NCBI RefSeq assembly: GCF_000143415.4
Contig: NW_003314401.1
Span: forward strand, 242,987-306,986
DNA from: Selaginella moellendorffii
Lineage: Eukaryota; Streptophyta; Lycopodiopsida; Selaginellales; Selaginellaceae
Direction of reading: 5' to 3'
DNA length: 64,000 bases
Under the pieces are notes generated by a model. It ran no database searches, was not told the DNA's origin, and saw only the letters and a list, made by a program, of their open reading frames with translations. Position 1 is the first letter of the stretch; each line of letters starts with the position of its first letter. Below, piece after piece: positions 9,658 through 22,041 of this stretch. The translations under genes were made by a program, and so were the position numbers.

Positions 9658-10909
9658 GACCGGCTAAATCTATCGAGGGTGCTTTTCGATCGCGCCGACT
9701 TGAGCTTGATCCGCGCCTGCCTTCCGCCATGAGGGTCGCAGGGGGAGCCTTGCAGATGCGTCGGATTCATCCACCATCGAGAAAAGAAACGTATTCCATT
9801 CATCCATGCATTAATCAATGTTACTGGTTCTTTCGGATTAGGATTTGCGGAATTCCCTTCTCTACTACACAGCAACAAGATTGCGACATTCTTCCTCATA
9901 GGTGACCACTTTTTACCTCGCCTAGTCTTCGGCTAAACATCCATTCTTGCTGGTGGATAGTAGTTACAGTGATCGAGTATCAACCGGGCATCACAGCAGT
10001 AGAACGTGATCATCTTTCCTGGCCACTTTTCGGATGGACGGTGTTCTCATGGTGGAGGTGAGTAAATCTATAATGATAATGGATAATGGGAATAACGTCG
10101 ATTTATCGTTGTCAAGAAGCTTACGCTGGCCAAAAATGTTGGTAATGGGATCGAATCAGCCAGGAAAGGCTCGATGTTCAAGAACTCGAGATAGCATTTT
10201 CCACGCTTTGGATAATAAAATAGTGTTTAGTTTAGCACAAGTCTTCCTGGAAGAAGGCATGGATGGAGACCAGCCATCCACATTGGCGCAGCAGCTCGGC
10301 TTGGATCAAATAATGAATTCGCGCGCGGCTTTTTGACCAATCCTGTCCTGCTCGCGTACAGGCAGAGGAGAGAGCAGACAGCCAAGAGCCTCCCGTGACC
10401 CCTAACTCTGAAACAGTGACTAATAGCCGATTTCCTAGCTATAGGCCTCACTCGCCCCGTCGCGCGCCACTCTTTTCTCCTCTCCTCTTGCTTGTCTTCT
10501 CACCTATAAGCCTTGTAAGCTTTTGAAATGGTGACTGCTCAACTGGTGGGTGTTGTGTCAGGCGGTGGCAGCTAAAGTGTGAATTGAGTGTACATCCATG
10601 TTCTCGCGCGCTTGCGCCCATGTGCAATCAAGCCAGCCATTGCAAGCGGAGCGAAGCAAAGGAATGCTCGCTGCCAATCCATCCTTTTCACCATCCCTCG
10701 GCCAGCCAGAGCGCATCGCATATATACTACTTTACGGGGCCAAACAAAGATTCCAACGACTTGGTAAAGGCTGGCACCGCGCAATGGCAAAAAGAGAAAG
10801 AGAGCGCCGCTTCTCTTGTAGCAACAGAGCTCCTCCCACTCAACCACGCACTCGCATTGGACAGTGGCGCTCATAAAGCTTCCTGGCTGCTCGCACGACG
10901 GATAGATAG
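9658..10909. other. Intergenic, no gene seen
   Basis: About 1.25 kb without supportable coding potential. Composition is unremarkable. The distal part is likely upstream regulatory sequence of the PR-1 gene. Confidence 0.5.
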
Positions 10910-10962
10910 TTTATAAAGCCCCCAGAAGCGAAGAAGAAGAAGAAGAAGAAGAAGAAGAAGAG
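10910..10962 (+). promoter_or_regulatory. TATA box followed by (GAA)n in PR-1 leader
   Basis: TTTATAAAGCCCCC at about 10910 fits a TATA box 145 bp upstream of the PR-1 ATG. A (GAA)n tract follows at about 10930-10962, and GATA/CATA-rich repeats follow at about 10999-11030, all in the probable 5' UTR. Confidence 0.55.
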
Positions 10963-11061
10963 GTAGGCATTTGAAGCAGGGTCGTCTCGGGCTCTAGACA
11001 GATAGATACATAGATACATAGATAGAGACAGACACTTACACTACGTACATACATTCATGCT

Positions 11062-11586
11062 ATGAGATTCATGGTTGATCGAAGATACCACTGCGTGGTG
11101 GCCGTGTGCTACGTGCTGCATTGCTCGCTCCTGGCAGGCGCGAGCTACTGGCCGCCCCGATACAACGCATTCGTGGCGCAGTTCCTCTACGGCCAGAACC
11201 GAGCTCGCTACAGCGTGGGTGTTCCGCCGCTGGTGTGGGACAACCGGCTGGCAGCGTACGCGCAGTGGTGGGCAAACCAGAAGCAGGCGTCGGGCAACTG
11301 CTATCTCCAGCACTCGGGGGGTCCCTACGGCGAGAACATCTTTTGGGGGCGGGGCAAGCCGTGGAGCCCGTCCGAGGCCGTCGACGCCTGGGTGGACGAG
11401 CGCCGCTGGTATGACTACTACTCCAACTCGTGCCTCTTCAACGACGACTGTGGCCACTACACACAGATCGTGTGGAGAAGCTCAACGCGGGTGGGATGCG
11501 CAAGAGTCACCTGTGCCGACGGGGATGTGTTCATGATCTGCAACTACGATCCCCCAGGGAACTACATTGGCCAGAGGCCTTACTAG
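11062..11586 (+). CDS. PR-1-type CAP-domain secreted protein
   Basis: A 174-residue intron-less protein with an N-terminal hydrophobic signal (CVVAVCYVLHCSLLAGAS) and one CAP domain. Family signatures are HNxxR-like QNRARYSVGVPPLVWD, YGENIFWG, CGHYTQIVWRSSTRVGCA and ICNYDPPGNYIGQRPY, plus six or more cysteines. PR-1 proteins are secreted, bind sterols and are induced on pathogen attack; the C-terminal region yields the CAPE peptide in angiosperms. Here CNYDPPGNYIGQRPY would correspond to that region, so a CAPE-like release is possible but inferred. The start is the first Met after the leader repeats, and a second Met three residues on is equally possible. Confidence 0.93.
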   Translation: MRFMVDRRYHCVVAVCYVLHCSLLAGASYWPPRYNAFVAQFLYGQNRARYSVGVPPLVWDNRLAAYAQWWANQKQASGNCYLQHSGGPYGENIFWGRGKPWSPSEAVDAWVDERRWYDYYSNSCLFNDDCGHYTQIVWRSSTRVGCARVTCADGDVFMICNYDPPGNYIGQRPY

Positions 11587-11669
11587 CTACCTCTCTCCAA
11601 TTCTCATCTCGCGCGATCCACAGTCGCTCACTCAACTCTACACAGGGGGTGAGGGGTATTCACAAAAAC

Positions 11670-11702
11670 CACCTATGTCTCTCTCTCTCTCTCTCTCTCT
11701 CT
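11670..11702. repeat. (TC)n microsatellite
   Basis: A TC run lies between the PR-1 stop and the tRNA ligase stop, in the shared 3' region of these two convergent genes (129 bp between stops). Confidence 0.75.
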
Positions 11703-11714
11703 GAGTCTACTGTC

Positions 11715-14700
11715 TCACATCTTGAACTCCACCTTGCCCGTCACCACGATTGGCTGCCGAAGCACCACTCGAGTAGCTTGGCCCTCCGCAGCTAGCTTGC
11801 CCAGCGATCCTGCCTCCTTGGGTGGCGTGCCAGGAGCGGTCCATAACTGTGCGGAACGAAGGTCAGTCCAGTGAAATAAAGAGAATCAAAGAAAAGAAAA
11901 AAAAAACTCACCGTGACGTGCGGCATTGGGTTTTTGGAAGCCACGCTTTTGCTGTCTAGCTGAGCCTCGAAAGCACACATCCTTGGGCAGTACAAGAATG
12001 CTGTGAACTTAACCGGCACTTCCGTCCCAACGTATGCGCCATACTCCGCCACCGCTGCCGCACCGTGAGAGCGAACGTGCGCAAGTGTCACATGCCCGGC
12101 ACGAAGGGTGTTGCTAAGATTCTTTGGAGCCAGAAACGCCTTTGCTCCGGCGTCTGCGCTCGATACCTGTAGCACAACCTGTGAATCCAAATTCGTCTCA
12201 AAACTTTAGGACACTTACCTTGGCCAGAGCGCTCAAAATGCCATCCACGGGTAAGGAGACCGCAGCGTAATTGAATGCACGAAACTTACGCTCCTGGGTA
12301 TCTGGCATGTGAACTTGAACGTTGCCAGTAACCACATCACGAAGCTTCTCTCGAACAGATTTGACAACATCTTCGAAGGGAACCTGCAAGCGCACCTCTG
12401 TCATGACTAAACTACTGTCAATCGAAAAAACGGTTTTACCTGAATGCCACTTATGTGTGCCGAATGTGCAAGCATGGTGTCCTTCAGTTTTTTCTCCCAT
12501 GCGTCCCACTCTCCCTTGAAGCTTCCCTTCGATGGATCCGCCCTGCGAAGCGGGAAACTTAGAATAACAACCACAAACCATCAGATGACTTACTTCCCAT
12601 GCTTTGCGGCGTGTTTCCTGAACAGCTCAAGTCCTTCGTCGAGCACAGCTTTCAGAGGTCCCGGCAGAGGAGGTCTGGAATTCATGCGTCGTAACTCGCT
12701 TCCGGGAGAAATATAAAGGACAAGATTTTACCGATTCGGCTTCAACAAGGGAAATTTGATCAGATAGCCAAACCGCTTGTGTAGCTCCGCGTCAAATTCA
12801 CTTCGATCCTATACACAAAATTATCGTGCTAGTAAGGAAAGAAAACAAAATGAAGAAAAGAAAAGGATACAGACCATCCCATCGTACAGGTTGTAGAACA
12901 TCATAAGCACATATCCAGGATATAGGGAGTTTTTGTCAAGGTTGCCCTGCGACAAACAGGCAGTAAAGAAAAAGCAGCGCCTCAACATACGAAAGCATAC
13001 CGGATGCTTCTCTCGGTGAAGTACTCGGAAAATAAAAACAGCAAGGGCATCTAAAGAAAATGGATTTGAATCCGTGCCTGAAATAACCAGGATGATTAGA
13101 AGTTCCTCTGCTTATACAAGCCGTCAAACCTTCAGAGTCAGGAACTATGGGAACCGCAGTGGCATCAGTTGACTTGCAAATATCGGTCACCTGAAACGGT
13201 GCTTGAGTAGTAGTACAGGCTAAAAGAAAATACTTACCAGCTTCCACACATCCGCAGTCGGAGCATTCTTATCAGCCAGAGTAATTACGTTTGGATTTTT
13301 CTTTCTTTCCTCTTCAAGCTTCGGCCAGTAACGTCCTGCAACGAGATGACGCTCAATATTGAGTCAGTCGCTCATAGCAACGCCATACCCTTTATCATGT
13401 CTCCCATTAAGCTTTTCATCGGTCTTTTATCACCGATGCCACCTGGAGTGCTGATAATCTCATTGCAAAGTGCAGATTTTGCGCACCCAGGTATTCCTAC
13501 AAAGAGAAAAGTTGACGATTAAGCGATCCACGATAAACGATAGTAAGCAAGTACCAGGAAAAAACACGAGCAGCCCCTTAGCCTTGATGCCTTCATGGGA
13601 AATCGGCACATCCGGCGAAGCTCCAACGTCTTGTTTAAGATCACCTTCCTCGTCATCACCTTCACGAGATGCAGCTAGGTGCGCCGCGGTGTCGATATCA
13701 GTACCAGCTTGACCAACCAGTAGCTGGTTCTTTGTACTGCGACTAGCAAAAGCTTTCAGAAACGGTTCGGCTTCTGAAAGATAGGACCCTTCTTTGAGCT
13801 TGCCAATCTTAATCTTTTGTGTGATGTGTGAAGCCCTGGAAAGCAAGAGGATGAGCAGCTGCAATCAGCGATTCTAACAAAATACCATTCATCCAACATC
13901 CTGGAAAGTTCTCGCTGCTTTTCCGCAGAAGTGCCCCAGATTTGCATTTGCCTGGCAAATAAACATAAGCTGAGCCCAAAACTTCGAATCCAAAGTACCT
14001 GAAATAATAGTCTTTATAACCCTGCTTCCCCTTATTAAACAGAATATCAATACCATTACGAATAAGGAACGTACGAATCTGAAAGAGAGAAAAGACCATC
14101 CAGTTGAGGTTACCACATAAGAAGACAAGCAAAAAAGTGTTACCTTGTATGTCAAGAACTTCAATTTCACCATCAAGTGCTCAGCATCATCCGCCATTGC
14201 ATCTTGGTCCAGGTGTCCCAAAGTCACTTCTTCCGTCTCATTAGAAGAAGAAGAATTGTTTTGCGAGTCTCTGGTTAACATAACATCCACAAAGAAACCT
14301 GTAGAAACATATAAAAGTCAGATGTTATGAAGTTTCCTTGTTAAAAAAACCGGACCTCTGTATAAAGGCCACAGGCTTGGATTGTACCTGCACAGAAATT
14401 ATTAGAGAATGCGGCAGAAAGAAAATCACATACTGCATCTCCTTCTGATATCTTCTAAATACAGAGTCTTGTAGTACATGAATAGTCATTGTGAACTCGT
14501 TCTCCGAGCCTTGGCGAGACTGACATTTAAACTTCACCCGCATATTTTTTTGGCGTAGCAAGTTCACCATTTCCTGCCCATAGAAGTTTAGAGGCAGAAC
14601 AAAAGAACATAGTGGTACCTGAAGTTTAGCTGTGGGATCATCCGCAGGAGGTGTTTGTAGAAATTTGTTTAGCCACGCTGTCTGAGCAGCATCTTTTTCC

Positions 14701-16228
14701 TTGTCAAACCATGCATTCCAGTCCGAGCAAAAGTCGGTGCCAACAGCCTTCAAAAGAGCCTTGCTTTGCTGAAAAATTGGACGACATGATCATTAGTCCG
14801 CACGTCAAGAGCTACCCTGTACCTCTTTCTCAGACTGCCTGTTTGCCATGCATATTTCACGGAGACCAGGCGCAGTGTAAGCACCTGCAAGAGCTCGATC
14901 GTAAACATACCGATCAAAACTGAAGAAATACATTTACCAGGTGCATGATCTGGAACAGGATATTTCTCAGCGACAAGCTTTAGCTTCTTGCCACTTTCAA
15001 AAGAAACGATACGAGCAACCAGTCCCTCCAGTATTTCCCCTTGCACTACGGCATGACTTTCGGTGCCTACACCACAAGAAGGAAACATTCAAGAGAAACG
15101 CAAGTAGAGGAGCAACAAATACCTGGGACAGTCGCATCTGCAATTTTGTTGAAGTTGTCGCGGACAAGCGTATAAATGCTCTGCTCACATAAGACGTCGT
15201 AAGCCGCGAAACACGTTGAAGCGGACTTCCTGACGAGAAATTCATTCGCAATGACAGATCAAGTAGATCGTAAACATACCTTGTGGAGAATAACCACACC
15301 TCATTCGTAGGAAGACGCCACTTCCTGCAGAATTCCACAAGATCGGGGGTAGAAAAAAATCTGGGACGGCCTGTAAGCTCTGTTACTGCTGTCACCACCA
15401 CTGTTCATGTAACAAGGTAGAAGTCAGTGCCGTTGTTACAAGAATAACAGACATCAGACCGTAATCTTTGAGAGGCCTTTGACCGTGATCACCAAGCACA
15501 GCCGTCACAAGTTCCATGGAGATTGAAATACGGTGTTCCTGGGAAATAAAAATCAGTTTGACATGATACCATTGGCAAAAACCCTGAGCAAACCTTAAGG
15601 TATGCATTGAATTCTCTCTGCTTGGCTTTGGCTTGATCGCCCCATGCTTGTTCGAGTGTTTTTCCCAGAACATACACACCAACAGCCGTATATCTGGCAC
15701 AAACAAAAAACAAACTACGTGAAAACCACGCCAAGAGTAAACCGCCTTACAGATTTCCATAGCTGTTTTTCGCGAAAGCCTGTCCATCACCAGCGTACAT
15801 AAACAGGGATCCAGAATGTTTCAAGGTGACCTACACAACCCTGGATAAGCAAGCTTCTTTTCATTGCTCGGGAACTCACCTCCACAACACCTCTGCCGGA
15901 AGCCACCACCTCGATCATCCTACTTCGGATCTACCAAGACAATTCTATAAACCAAACGAGTAGAAAGACAAGGCAGTACCTCTTGATCGGACTTTTCATT
16001 CTCAAACTTGGGATAGAAGGTGGCCCGAACTTCCGACTTGACTTTGGTCTGGCCCTTTTTGGCGGGATAGGCCGTCTCGGTCATGGGCTCGGCCACGGCG
16101 GCCTGCGAGGAGGGACGCTGTTGCTGCGCAGATGTGGAGATTGTTGCCTTTGGCACCCAGACAGTAGCACCGTCGCTGTCGGCGGTCTTGGCTTTTCGCC
16201 CGCGCTGTGAAGGCATCTTCCTCTTCAT
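11715..16228 (-). CDS. RNL: Plant tRNA ligase (trifunctional ligase-kinase-cyclic phosphodiesterase)
   Basis: This enzyme joins tRNA halves after intron removal and splices bZIP60 mRNA in the unfolded-protein response. Many short introns split it into roughly 20 exons. In order I read: an N-terminal basic leader (KTADSDGATVWVPKATIS); an adenylyltransferase domain with HRISISMELVTAVLGDHGQR, FCRKWRLPTNEVWLFS and VQGEILEGLVARIVSF; a central polynucleotide kinase with GLLVFFPG joined by splicing to IPGCAKSALC, the P-loop; and a C-terminal 2H phosphoesterase domain with two HVT motifs, in GHVTLAHVRSHG and NPMPHVT. The protein ends TGKVEFKM. All domains of the plant enzyme are present, which argues for a working gene. 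Two start Mets (16228, 16216) are in frame. It converges on PR-1 and is divergent to CRWN. Confidence 0.93.
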
Positions 16229-16659
16229 ACAAACACAGGACTAGGTTAACCTAAATGCCAAGGCATGCACAGCTTATATACCTCGTCACTCGCAATCACT
16301 TGCCATAGCTCACGCCGCGGCACCGATGGCAGGGACAGCGCCGGGAATCTGGCGCCGAATGGCACGCAATGCCTCCAGAGATGGGGGGCGAGAGTGGGAG
16401 AGTGGCAGAGCGGGGAGGAAGAGACACGGAAGAATGAGGAGATGCCCTTGCCTCGGACGCCTTTCATCGAAGCCCTATTCTTCTCCTAGCCAGGAAGACG
16501 AAGACGAGGAGAGAGAGCCCCTCCCTCCACACATTGCCAATCGCGAGACCTATGAGGGTTAGCCAGGGTTTAAGCGTCGGGGGAATATTCCGCTTTCTAG
16601 CGAAATGTCCCGATAGACGGGTTTAGGGCTTTTGGTTGCGAGAAGAGAAAGAGAGCGCG
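16229..16659. promoter_or_regulatory. Divergent promoter region, RNL / CRWN
   Basis: 431 bp lie between the RNL start (-) and the CRWN start (+). A TATA-like ATATA lies at about 16276-16281 for the minus strand. No gene is seen inside. Confidence 0.4.
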
Positions 16660-19600
16660 ATGTTTACCCCGCACAGGCGCGGCGCGACGCCCAACCGGGG
16701 AGCTGGCTTCTCTGTGTCCACGGAAAGGCGAGAGGTCAGGTTTGCTTCCTCCTCACCACCAGATGGGCGGCAGCAGCACCAGTCCGCGGACGGAACCCTA
16801 GCTGGGAATGACGCAGGAGATGGCGCGGGCAAGTCCAGCAGCGAGATCTGGCAGACATTCCGGGAAGCGGGTGCGCTGGACCAAGAATCGCTGGAGCTCA
16901 AGGATCGCAATGCTCTCCTCGCTCATATCTCCAAGCTCGAAACTGAGGTGGGTCTTGTTTCTTTCCGGGTAGTCTTGGTCTCACGCGACGCTCGGCCTGG
17001 ATCTCCAGCTGTACGACTACCAGTACCAGATGGGGCTGCTGCTCCTGGAATCCAACAAGCTGCGCGGCGAGTCGGAGCGTCTCAAGAGCGTGATTGACGA
17101 GACGAGAGATGGGCTCAAGCGGGAACAATCCGCTCACATGATTGCGCTGCAAGAGGCGGAGAGGCGCGAGGAATCTCTGAAGCGTGCTGTCACCACCGAG
17201 AAGAAATGCGTGGCCGACGTAAGCTACAGCGCCCTTGCTCTCTCTTCACTTGTCACAACCTTTGCCGTTTGTGTCCAGCTCGAGAAGGCCCTCAAAGAAA
17301 TGCACGAGGAAGTCGCTGAAGCCAAGGCAGCCGCTGCTACGCAGTTTCAACAAGGCAAGGCAACGGCAATGAGCGCTGAAGAAAAGCTGCTCGAGGCGGA
17401 GTCTAAGCTACATTCCGCGGAGGCGTTGCTTGCGAAAGCAAACAGGAAGCACGCTGACGCGGAAAGAAAGCTGCAGGAAGTCGAGTCTCGTGAAGACGCC
17501 TTGAGAAGGCAGCGCCACAGTTTTCTGGCAGAGTAAGCCCTTTCATCTTCTGGAACCCGCTTCTGACATTTGAGAGTCTTTGTTAAAGGTGCGAGGCGCA
17601 TAAGCTGGAGCTTGAACATGAAAAGCAGAACCTCAAGGGCTGGGAACGCACCCTCGAAGAGAGTCAGGCTAGATTTGTGGAGAACGAGAAGCTTCTGAAC
17701 AAGAGAGAGGAGTACATGCAACAGAGGGATGATGCACTTACGAAACTTGAGAGGGACCTGGATGAAGCAAGAAAGGTTCTAGAAAAGGACCGTTCTGCAC
17801 TACGGCAAGAACAGGCAGAGTATAGTGCTTTGCTGTCTGCGCTTTCACTGAGAGAGGAGGTTAGTGAATGCGATACGACACGTTTCTGTTTTTATGTTTG
17901 TCTTATACTTTTACACAGGCTGCTGTGGAAAGGGAGAATGCTGCAACAAAGAAGGAACAGGAAATCTTGCTGCTACAAGAGAAGCTTGCCAGCAGGGACA
18001 GGGTGAGTAAAAGAACTGTGTTCTGCCTGCTAAAGTATCTATTCCTGTTATCATTCTTCCAGGCATTTGAACAACACGAGCAGATGGTACGAGAGCTTGA
18101 ACAAGCAAACGCGAAGGAAAAGGAACGTCTTGTTGATCTAGAAGCCAGTTTGAGTACTCGGGAGAATCTTTTGGCTGTGTCAAAGCAAAGCCTGGTAAAC
18201 ATTGTATTCTATGTGCCTCACGCGCTTATTTGTTTCTGCATGGTAGGAGGATATCTCGAGGACCCTGGATGAGAACGAGCAGGCTTTAAGGACAAAGAAG
18301 GCCGACTTTGAGAAGGAGATTTCCGCGCTTCGTCTGGCGTTAGCTTCCGAGAAAGATGAACTCGAGGGGGTCAAGATGCAGATTCAGGAGGAGAAGGAGA
18401 AGCTTAATGTGATCGAGAAGGAGAGGGAAGATCTTCTCAAGGTTCAGCTGCGGTTGAAAGAGGAGATAGACGATTTTCGGGTACGTAAACAAGACTTAAC
18501 GACAGAATCCGACGAGCTTAAGAAAGACAAGGAGAAGTTCGAGGCTCAGTGGGAGTTACTCGATGAAAGGAAGGACAGGCTTACGAACGAAATCGATCAC
18601 TTCGAGGCGAGTAAAAACCAGTCAATGAAGTGGCTGCATGACGAGGAGGAACGGCTAAAGCAGGAAAGGCGAGAGCTCCGCGAGCAGGTGGACAGGGAAA
18701 TGGAGACCTTGGCACTTGAAAGGGAAGCTCTGGCGCGAACTGCAGAGCTGGAGAAAGCTGAGATTTTGTCTAGGCTCGAAAGGGAGAGGGAAGAGCTGAT
18801 CCGTGATGTTGATCTGCGGCATGCTGAGCTTGAACGGAACATGGCCAAGAAAGTGGAGGAGATGGAGAAGCAAGCAGAGGAGCGGGAAGCTCGCTTACTG
18901 TCACAAGTTCAGAAGGAGCGCCAAGAGGTGGCACAGATAAGTGAAAAAGCTAGAAAGGATTTGGATGGCGTGGAGTCCGAGAAGCGGAGTCTTGAGAAGG
19001 AGCGGTTGGCGATAATTGGACAGCGCGAGCTTGCTGAAGCTGAATGGGAAGAAATAAAGAAGGATATACACGAGTTACAAGTCCAGAGGGAGAAGCTGAA
19101 GGAGCAACGAGAAGCTTTGCGGGCGGAAAGGCAAGAAGTACTGCAAGAAGCAGAGAGGCAGAGGAAGCTAAAGGAGGACCTGAAGGAACTCGAGGACAGC
19201 TTAAGGATGTCAGAGCAACAACCTTCACAGAAGAACGCCAACGATGGGGAAGTTATGTCCGCCAGGAGGATTTCGTCCGAGAACGAGTTGCAGCCCCTTC
19301 CAAGCTCTACTCCAAGTCGAACCATCACTCCGAGCCGATTGTCATGGCTGCGAACTTGTGCGTCCAGAATATTTCCGAAAAGCATTTCTCAGGGTGGCGA
19401 GGAGGACAAGGTGCCAGTAGCAGACGTGGACCAAGCAGAACTGACAGTTGGGAAGAAGAGGCGACTGGAAGAGAGCGAGGGTGCTGCAGTGAACCCGGAG
19501 GCGACAGCCAGTGGAAGGAAAAAGAGGAAACAGCGGGAGGCGTCACAGTCTGCGATGAATGGCGACTCTACCCCTCGGTACAACTTCAGGGACTCCACAA

Positions 19601-20201
19601 TGTAAGTCTAGAAACACTTGTATCACGTCCTAATGCGCTTTACCGATTTCAGTGCAAGTATGCTGGCGACACAAGGAGGAACGCATGGAGCTTCGGCGAC
19701 CAAGAAATCGCAAAAGAGTGAAGACCCGGCTACTGTAAGATACCCATCCTCTTCTGTGCGTGCGTGATGAGGTGACTTTTTGGTTTGGTTGGTTTTGTTT
19801 TGCAGAGCCACGACGGTGGCGCTTGTAACGGTGTGAGCGAGGATGGACCGACCACAGGAGACGCGGACCAGGAAGTCAATGCAACTACAGTAGGCAACCA
19901 AGACTTGCGAGGTTTGGAAGGAGGGGAGGGCGAGGGCGCACAAACTGTTAGCCTCATCGAGGAGTTCGTGGCTGTGGAGGTGGTGACAGAAGAGGTGGAG
20001 AACGGGGGCCTGGAGGAAGTAGCACAAGGAGGAGACGACGAGGACAATGAGGAGGCAGAAGAAGAGGAGGAGGAGGAGGAGGAGGAAATGGAGATGGATG
20101 AAGAAGTGGATGATGACGAAGAAGGCATGAGTGAAGGCGATGGCGACAGTGGTGATTCTCAGCCCTTGAGAAAGAAACTATGGACGTTTATGACGACGTA
20201 G
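16660..20201 (+). CDS. CRWN/NMCP nuclear lamina coiled-coil protein
   Basis: This is a plant lamin-like nuclear matrix constituent protein that shapes the nucleus beneath the inner nuclear membrane. Nine exons fit: 16660-16947, 17009-17218, 17279-17532, 17589-17859, 17919-18002, 18063-18194, 18247-19601, 19653-19734 and 19806-20201. They total 3072 nt (1023 residues plus stop). The head begins MFTPHRRGATPN. The coiled coil opens with the family block LYDYQYQMGLLLLESNKLR and LKREQSAHMIALQEAE, then runs as heptads for over 600 residues. The tail has a basic KKRRLEE stretch that could serve as a nuclear signal, a long acidic Glu run, and the conserved C-terminal end KKLWTFMTT. A decayed partial copy lies at about 27.98-29.12 kb. 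A Met eight residues upstream is in frame, but MFTP is the family start. Confidence 0.93.
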
Positions 20202-20293
20202 TTTGGGTTGTATGTATATCCTTATAGAATGGAATTTGATTTAGTCAGTCTCCAACATCAGGTTTTGTAGGAAACCCTGGTAGAACTAGGGAT

Positions 20294-21663
20294 GGCGGAG
20301 TGCGATGGGAGTTTGACGGTGCGAATCTTGCGGTTCCTAACACTGTCTCGGCGGAGGAGCTGAACAAGGAGCATGGCGACGCACTCTTGCGCCCTCACGC
20401 GACGTGTATGTTTGTGGTATGTACGCAACTTAGCTGCCTATCTTGTGTCTCATGCCTCTCTCACCCAGCACTTCCTGCAAGCCAGCGCGACGCTCTTGAG
20501 AAACTGGCCCGGGGTATGCCCCCGTTTGATCCATCACTGCCAATATCTCGGATAACCTCTTCACATGGCTCACCACCGTCGTCCCTTGGGACGATCCTCT
20601 ACTGTTGAAATCAGGAATGGATGGAAGGGCTGCTCACAGCGATTCAAAACGCCGGGGACTCGTCTTGGCCGTGCTTGAGTATGCATCTCCAACCACAGTA
20701 CGTCCAAAAGTTGACTACCCACTGAGTGTCAAGGAGGCGCTACAGGTGGCCTGGGATCGCCCTTACCAGGATCCTTGCAAAGTGTTGGACTACGTTGCAG
20801 AGGTTATCAATGGCTTGTTTGACGAGTGGCACAACGATATGGGGCAGCTTGCAGCATGGACGATGGTGCTGCAGAGCTCTGGGTGGGGAAAGTCAAGAAC
20901 CATGCGAGAGCTGGCCACCAAGGGCTTCTACGTAGTGTACGTCTCCTTTCTCAAGATCGGGTCTACAGGCATCCCGGATCGAAGTGCTGTGGCGCAGCAG
21001 CTGATTAATAGCAAAATGAGCAACGATCCACACGCCGTGGCAGCATGGGTTCTCGCCATTTTAACTCAGATCAAAGAGAAATCTCCGGAGGAGTGGATGA
21101 AGGAGCAGTCGGAGCCACACTTTGGCGAACCCGTGGCTAAAAGGTACGCGACTATCTTCTCCTATCTTCTCTTTTTGCTTGCTGACTTTGTGCTGCTGGT
21201 GCTCTTTCCTCCAGCTACCTTAAACTCCGTGGGGAGGTGCTGGAGGAGGTGCGTGTGTCCAAGCCGGGTCCAGGACAGGACTGGGATGGTGTGAAGCGAT
21301 CCGGAAGACGGCCAACAAGATTTTCGTACCGGATAAGAAGATCATTGTCTGCATGGACAAGGTGTCTTCATGGTTTGGACAGGTAGCCGGTTCATTCCTG
21401 ACCTGCAGGAGGTTTTTTTCGTGCATTCCGCGCAACTTAAAGGTGTTCGGACTGGTAGCAGATACTGCCGGAAAGCTCGGCCTCGTCATCCCTCCGCAAA
21501 TGCAAGAGCGCAGCTCCTCTTCGACCAGGTTCTTTGAGCCGATCTCGGTGGTGGGGAGCTTGTGGTGGGACTTCGAGCAGGCAAAGAAGCTAATGTCCTT
21601 GCAGCTGAAGAAAGGATCCGACCAACCATGATTGCGTCTTCACCGCGGACACGTTCAAGCCTA
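20294..21663 (+). pseudogene. Crinkler-like P-loop NTPase gene, left part, interrupted
   Basis: The coding stretch at about 20605-21145 contains WTMVLQSSGWGKSRTMREL, a Walker-A variant, followed by GFYVVYVSFLKIGSTGIPDRS. This resembles the QSSGxGKSR and TGYPPRS pattern of the NTPase module of Crinkler-type (CRN) proteins, better known from oomycetes and fungi. A Walker-B-like KKIIVCMDKVSSWFG lies near 21326-21380, and KVFGLVADTAGKLG and LRAGKEANVLAAEERI follow near 21440-21625. Frames shift near 21270 and 21560 unless unseen introns explain it. The gene body stops at 21663, where DXR sequence begins. Continuations are found inverted at 21886-22041 and forward at 26773-27075. The family call is from motif memory and is tentative. 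Confidence 0.5.
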
Positions 21664-21812
21664 GGAATGGTTGGTTGTGCTAGCCTCAAGGTAAGCGTAC
21701 ACGAAAGTTTGTTCTTCAAGCACTTAGACATGTACAATAATATTCTTTGCAGCCTACAGTAGCAGCAATAGCAGCTGGAAAGGATATTGCTCTAGCCAAC
21801 AAGGAAAATCTC
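21664..21812 (+). pseudogene. DXR middle exons, displaced and inverted relative to the rest
   Basis: On the plus strand GMVGCASLK, a 62-nt intron (21691-21752) and PTVAAIAAGKDIALANKENL match the middle of 1-deoxy-D-xylulose 5-phosphate reductoisomerase, with its splice sites intact. The other DXR pieces in this window are on the minus strand, so this block has been flipped. Confidence 0.8.
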
Positions 21813-21885
21813 CCGCAGGTAGGATGTTGATTCCGTGTTTCTTTGCAAGAGGTAGAACATATGGACTGCCGGCTGAGTAAACTTA
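21813..21885 (-). pseudogene. DXR fragment between the middle exons and the C-terminal half
   Basis: On the minus strand this reads SPYVLPLAKKHGINILPA, the DXR segment that normally follows the KETL motif. It ends at 21813 inside the codon for the next residue (Asp). The other half of that codon is found at 26772, the edge of the C-terminal DXR block. Confidence 0.75.
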
Positions 21886-22041
21886 GTCTTCAACGACGTG
21901 CTTGCAACAGGCATGTAACTATTTCCCCTCGAGGCCCCTCCACAACGTACGCTTGCTTGAAAACTCGCTGCGCCACCTCCAGCACCGCATTCAACCGATC
22001 TTTGTTGTCCGGTATGCGCGCGGCTGCCTCCGCCAATATGC
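21886..22041 (-). pseudogene. Crinkler-like NTPase gene, inverted middle fragment
   Basis: The minus-strand frame gives ILAEAAARIPDNKDRLNAVL, then EVAQRVFKQAYVVEGPRGEI. Its nucleotides match the duplicate NTPase copy at about 29695-29727, which lies in the same orientation as its own flanking NTPase pieces. So this fragment belongs to the NTPase gene and has been inverted together with the DXR middle exons. Confidence 0.6.

Noticed and set aside
10584-10916. Coding frames upstream of PR-1
   Set aside because: No homology and they overlap the probable promoter and leader; likely chance.
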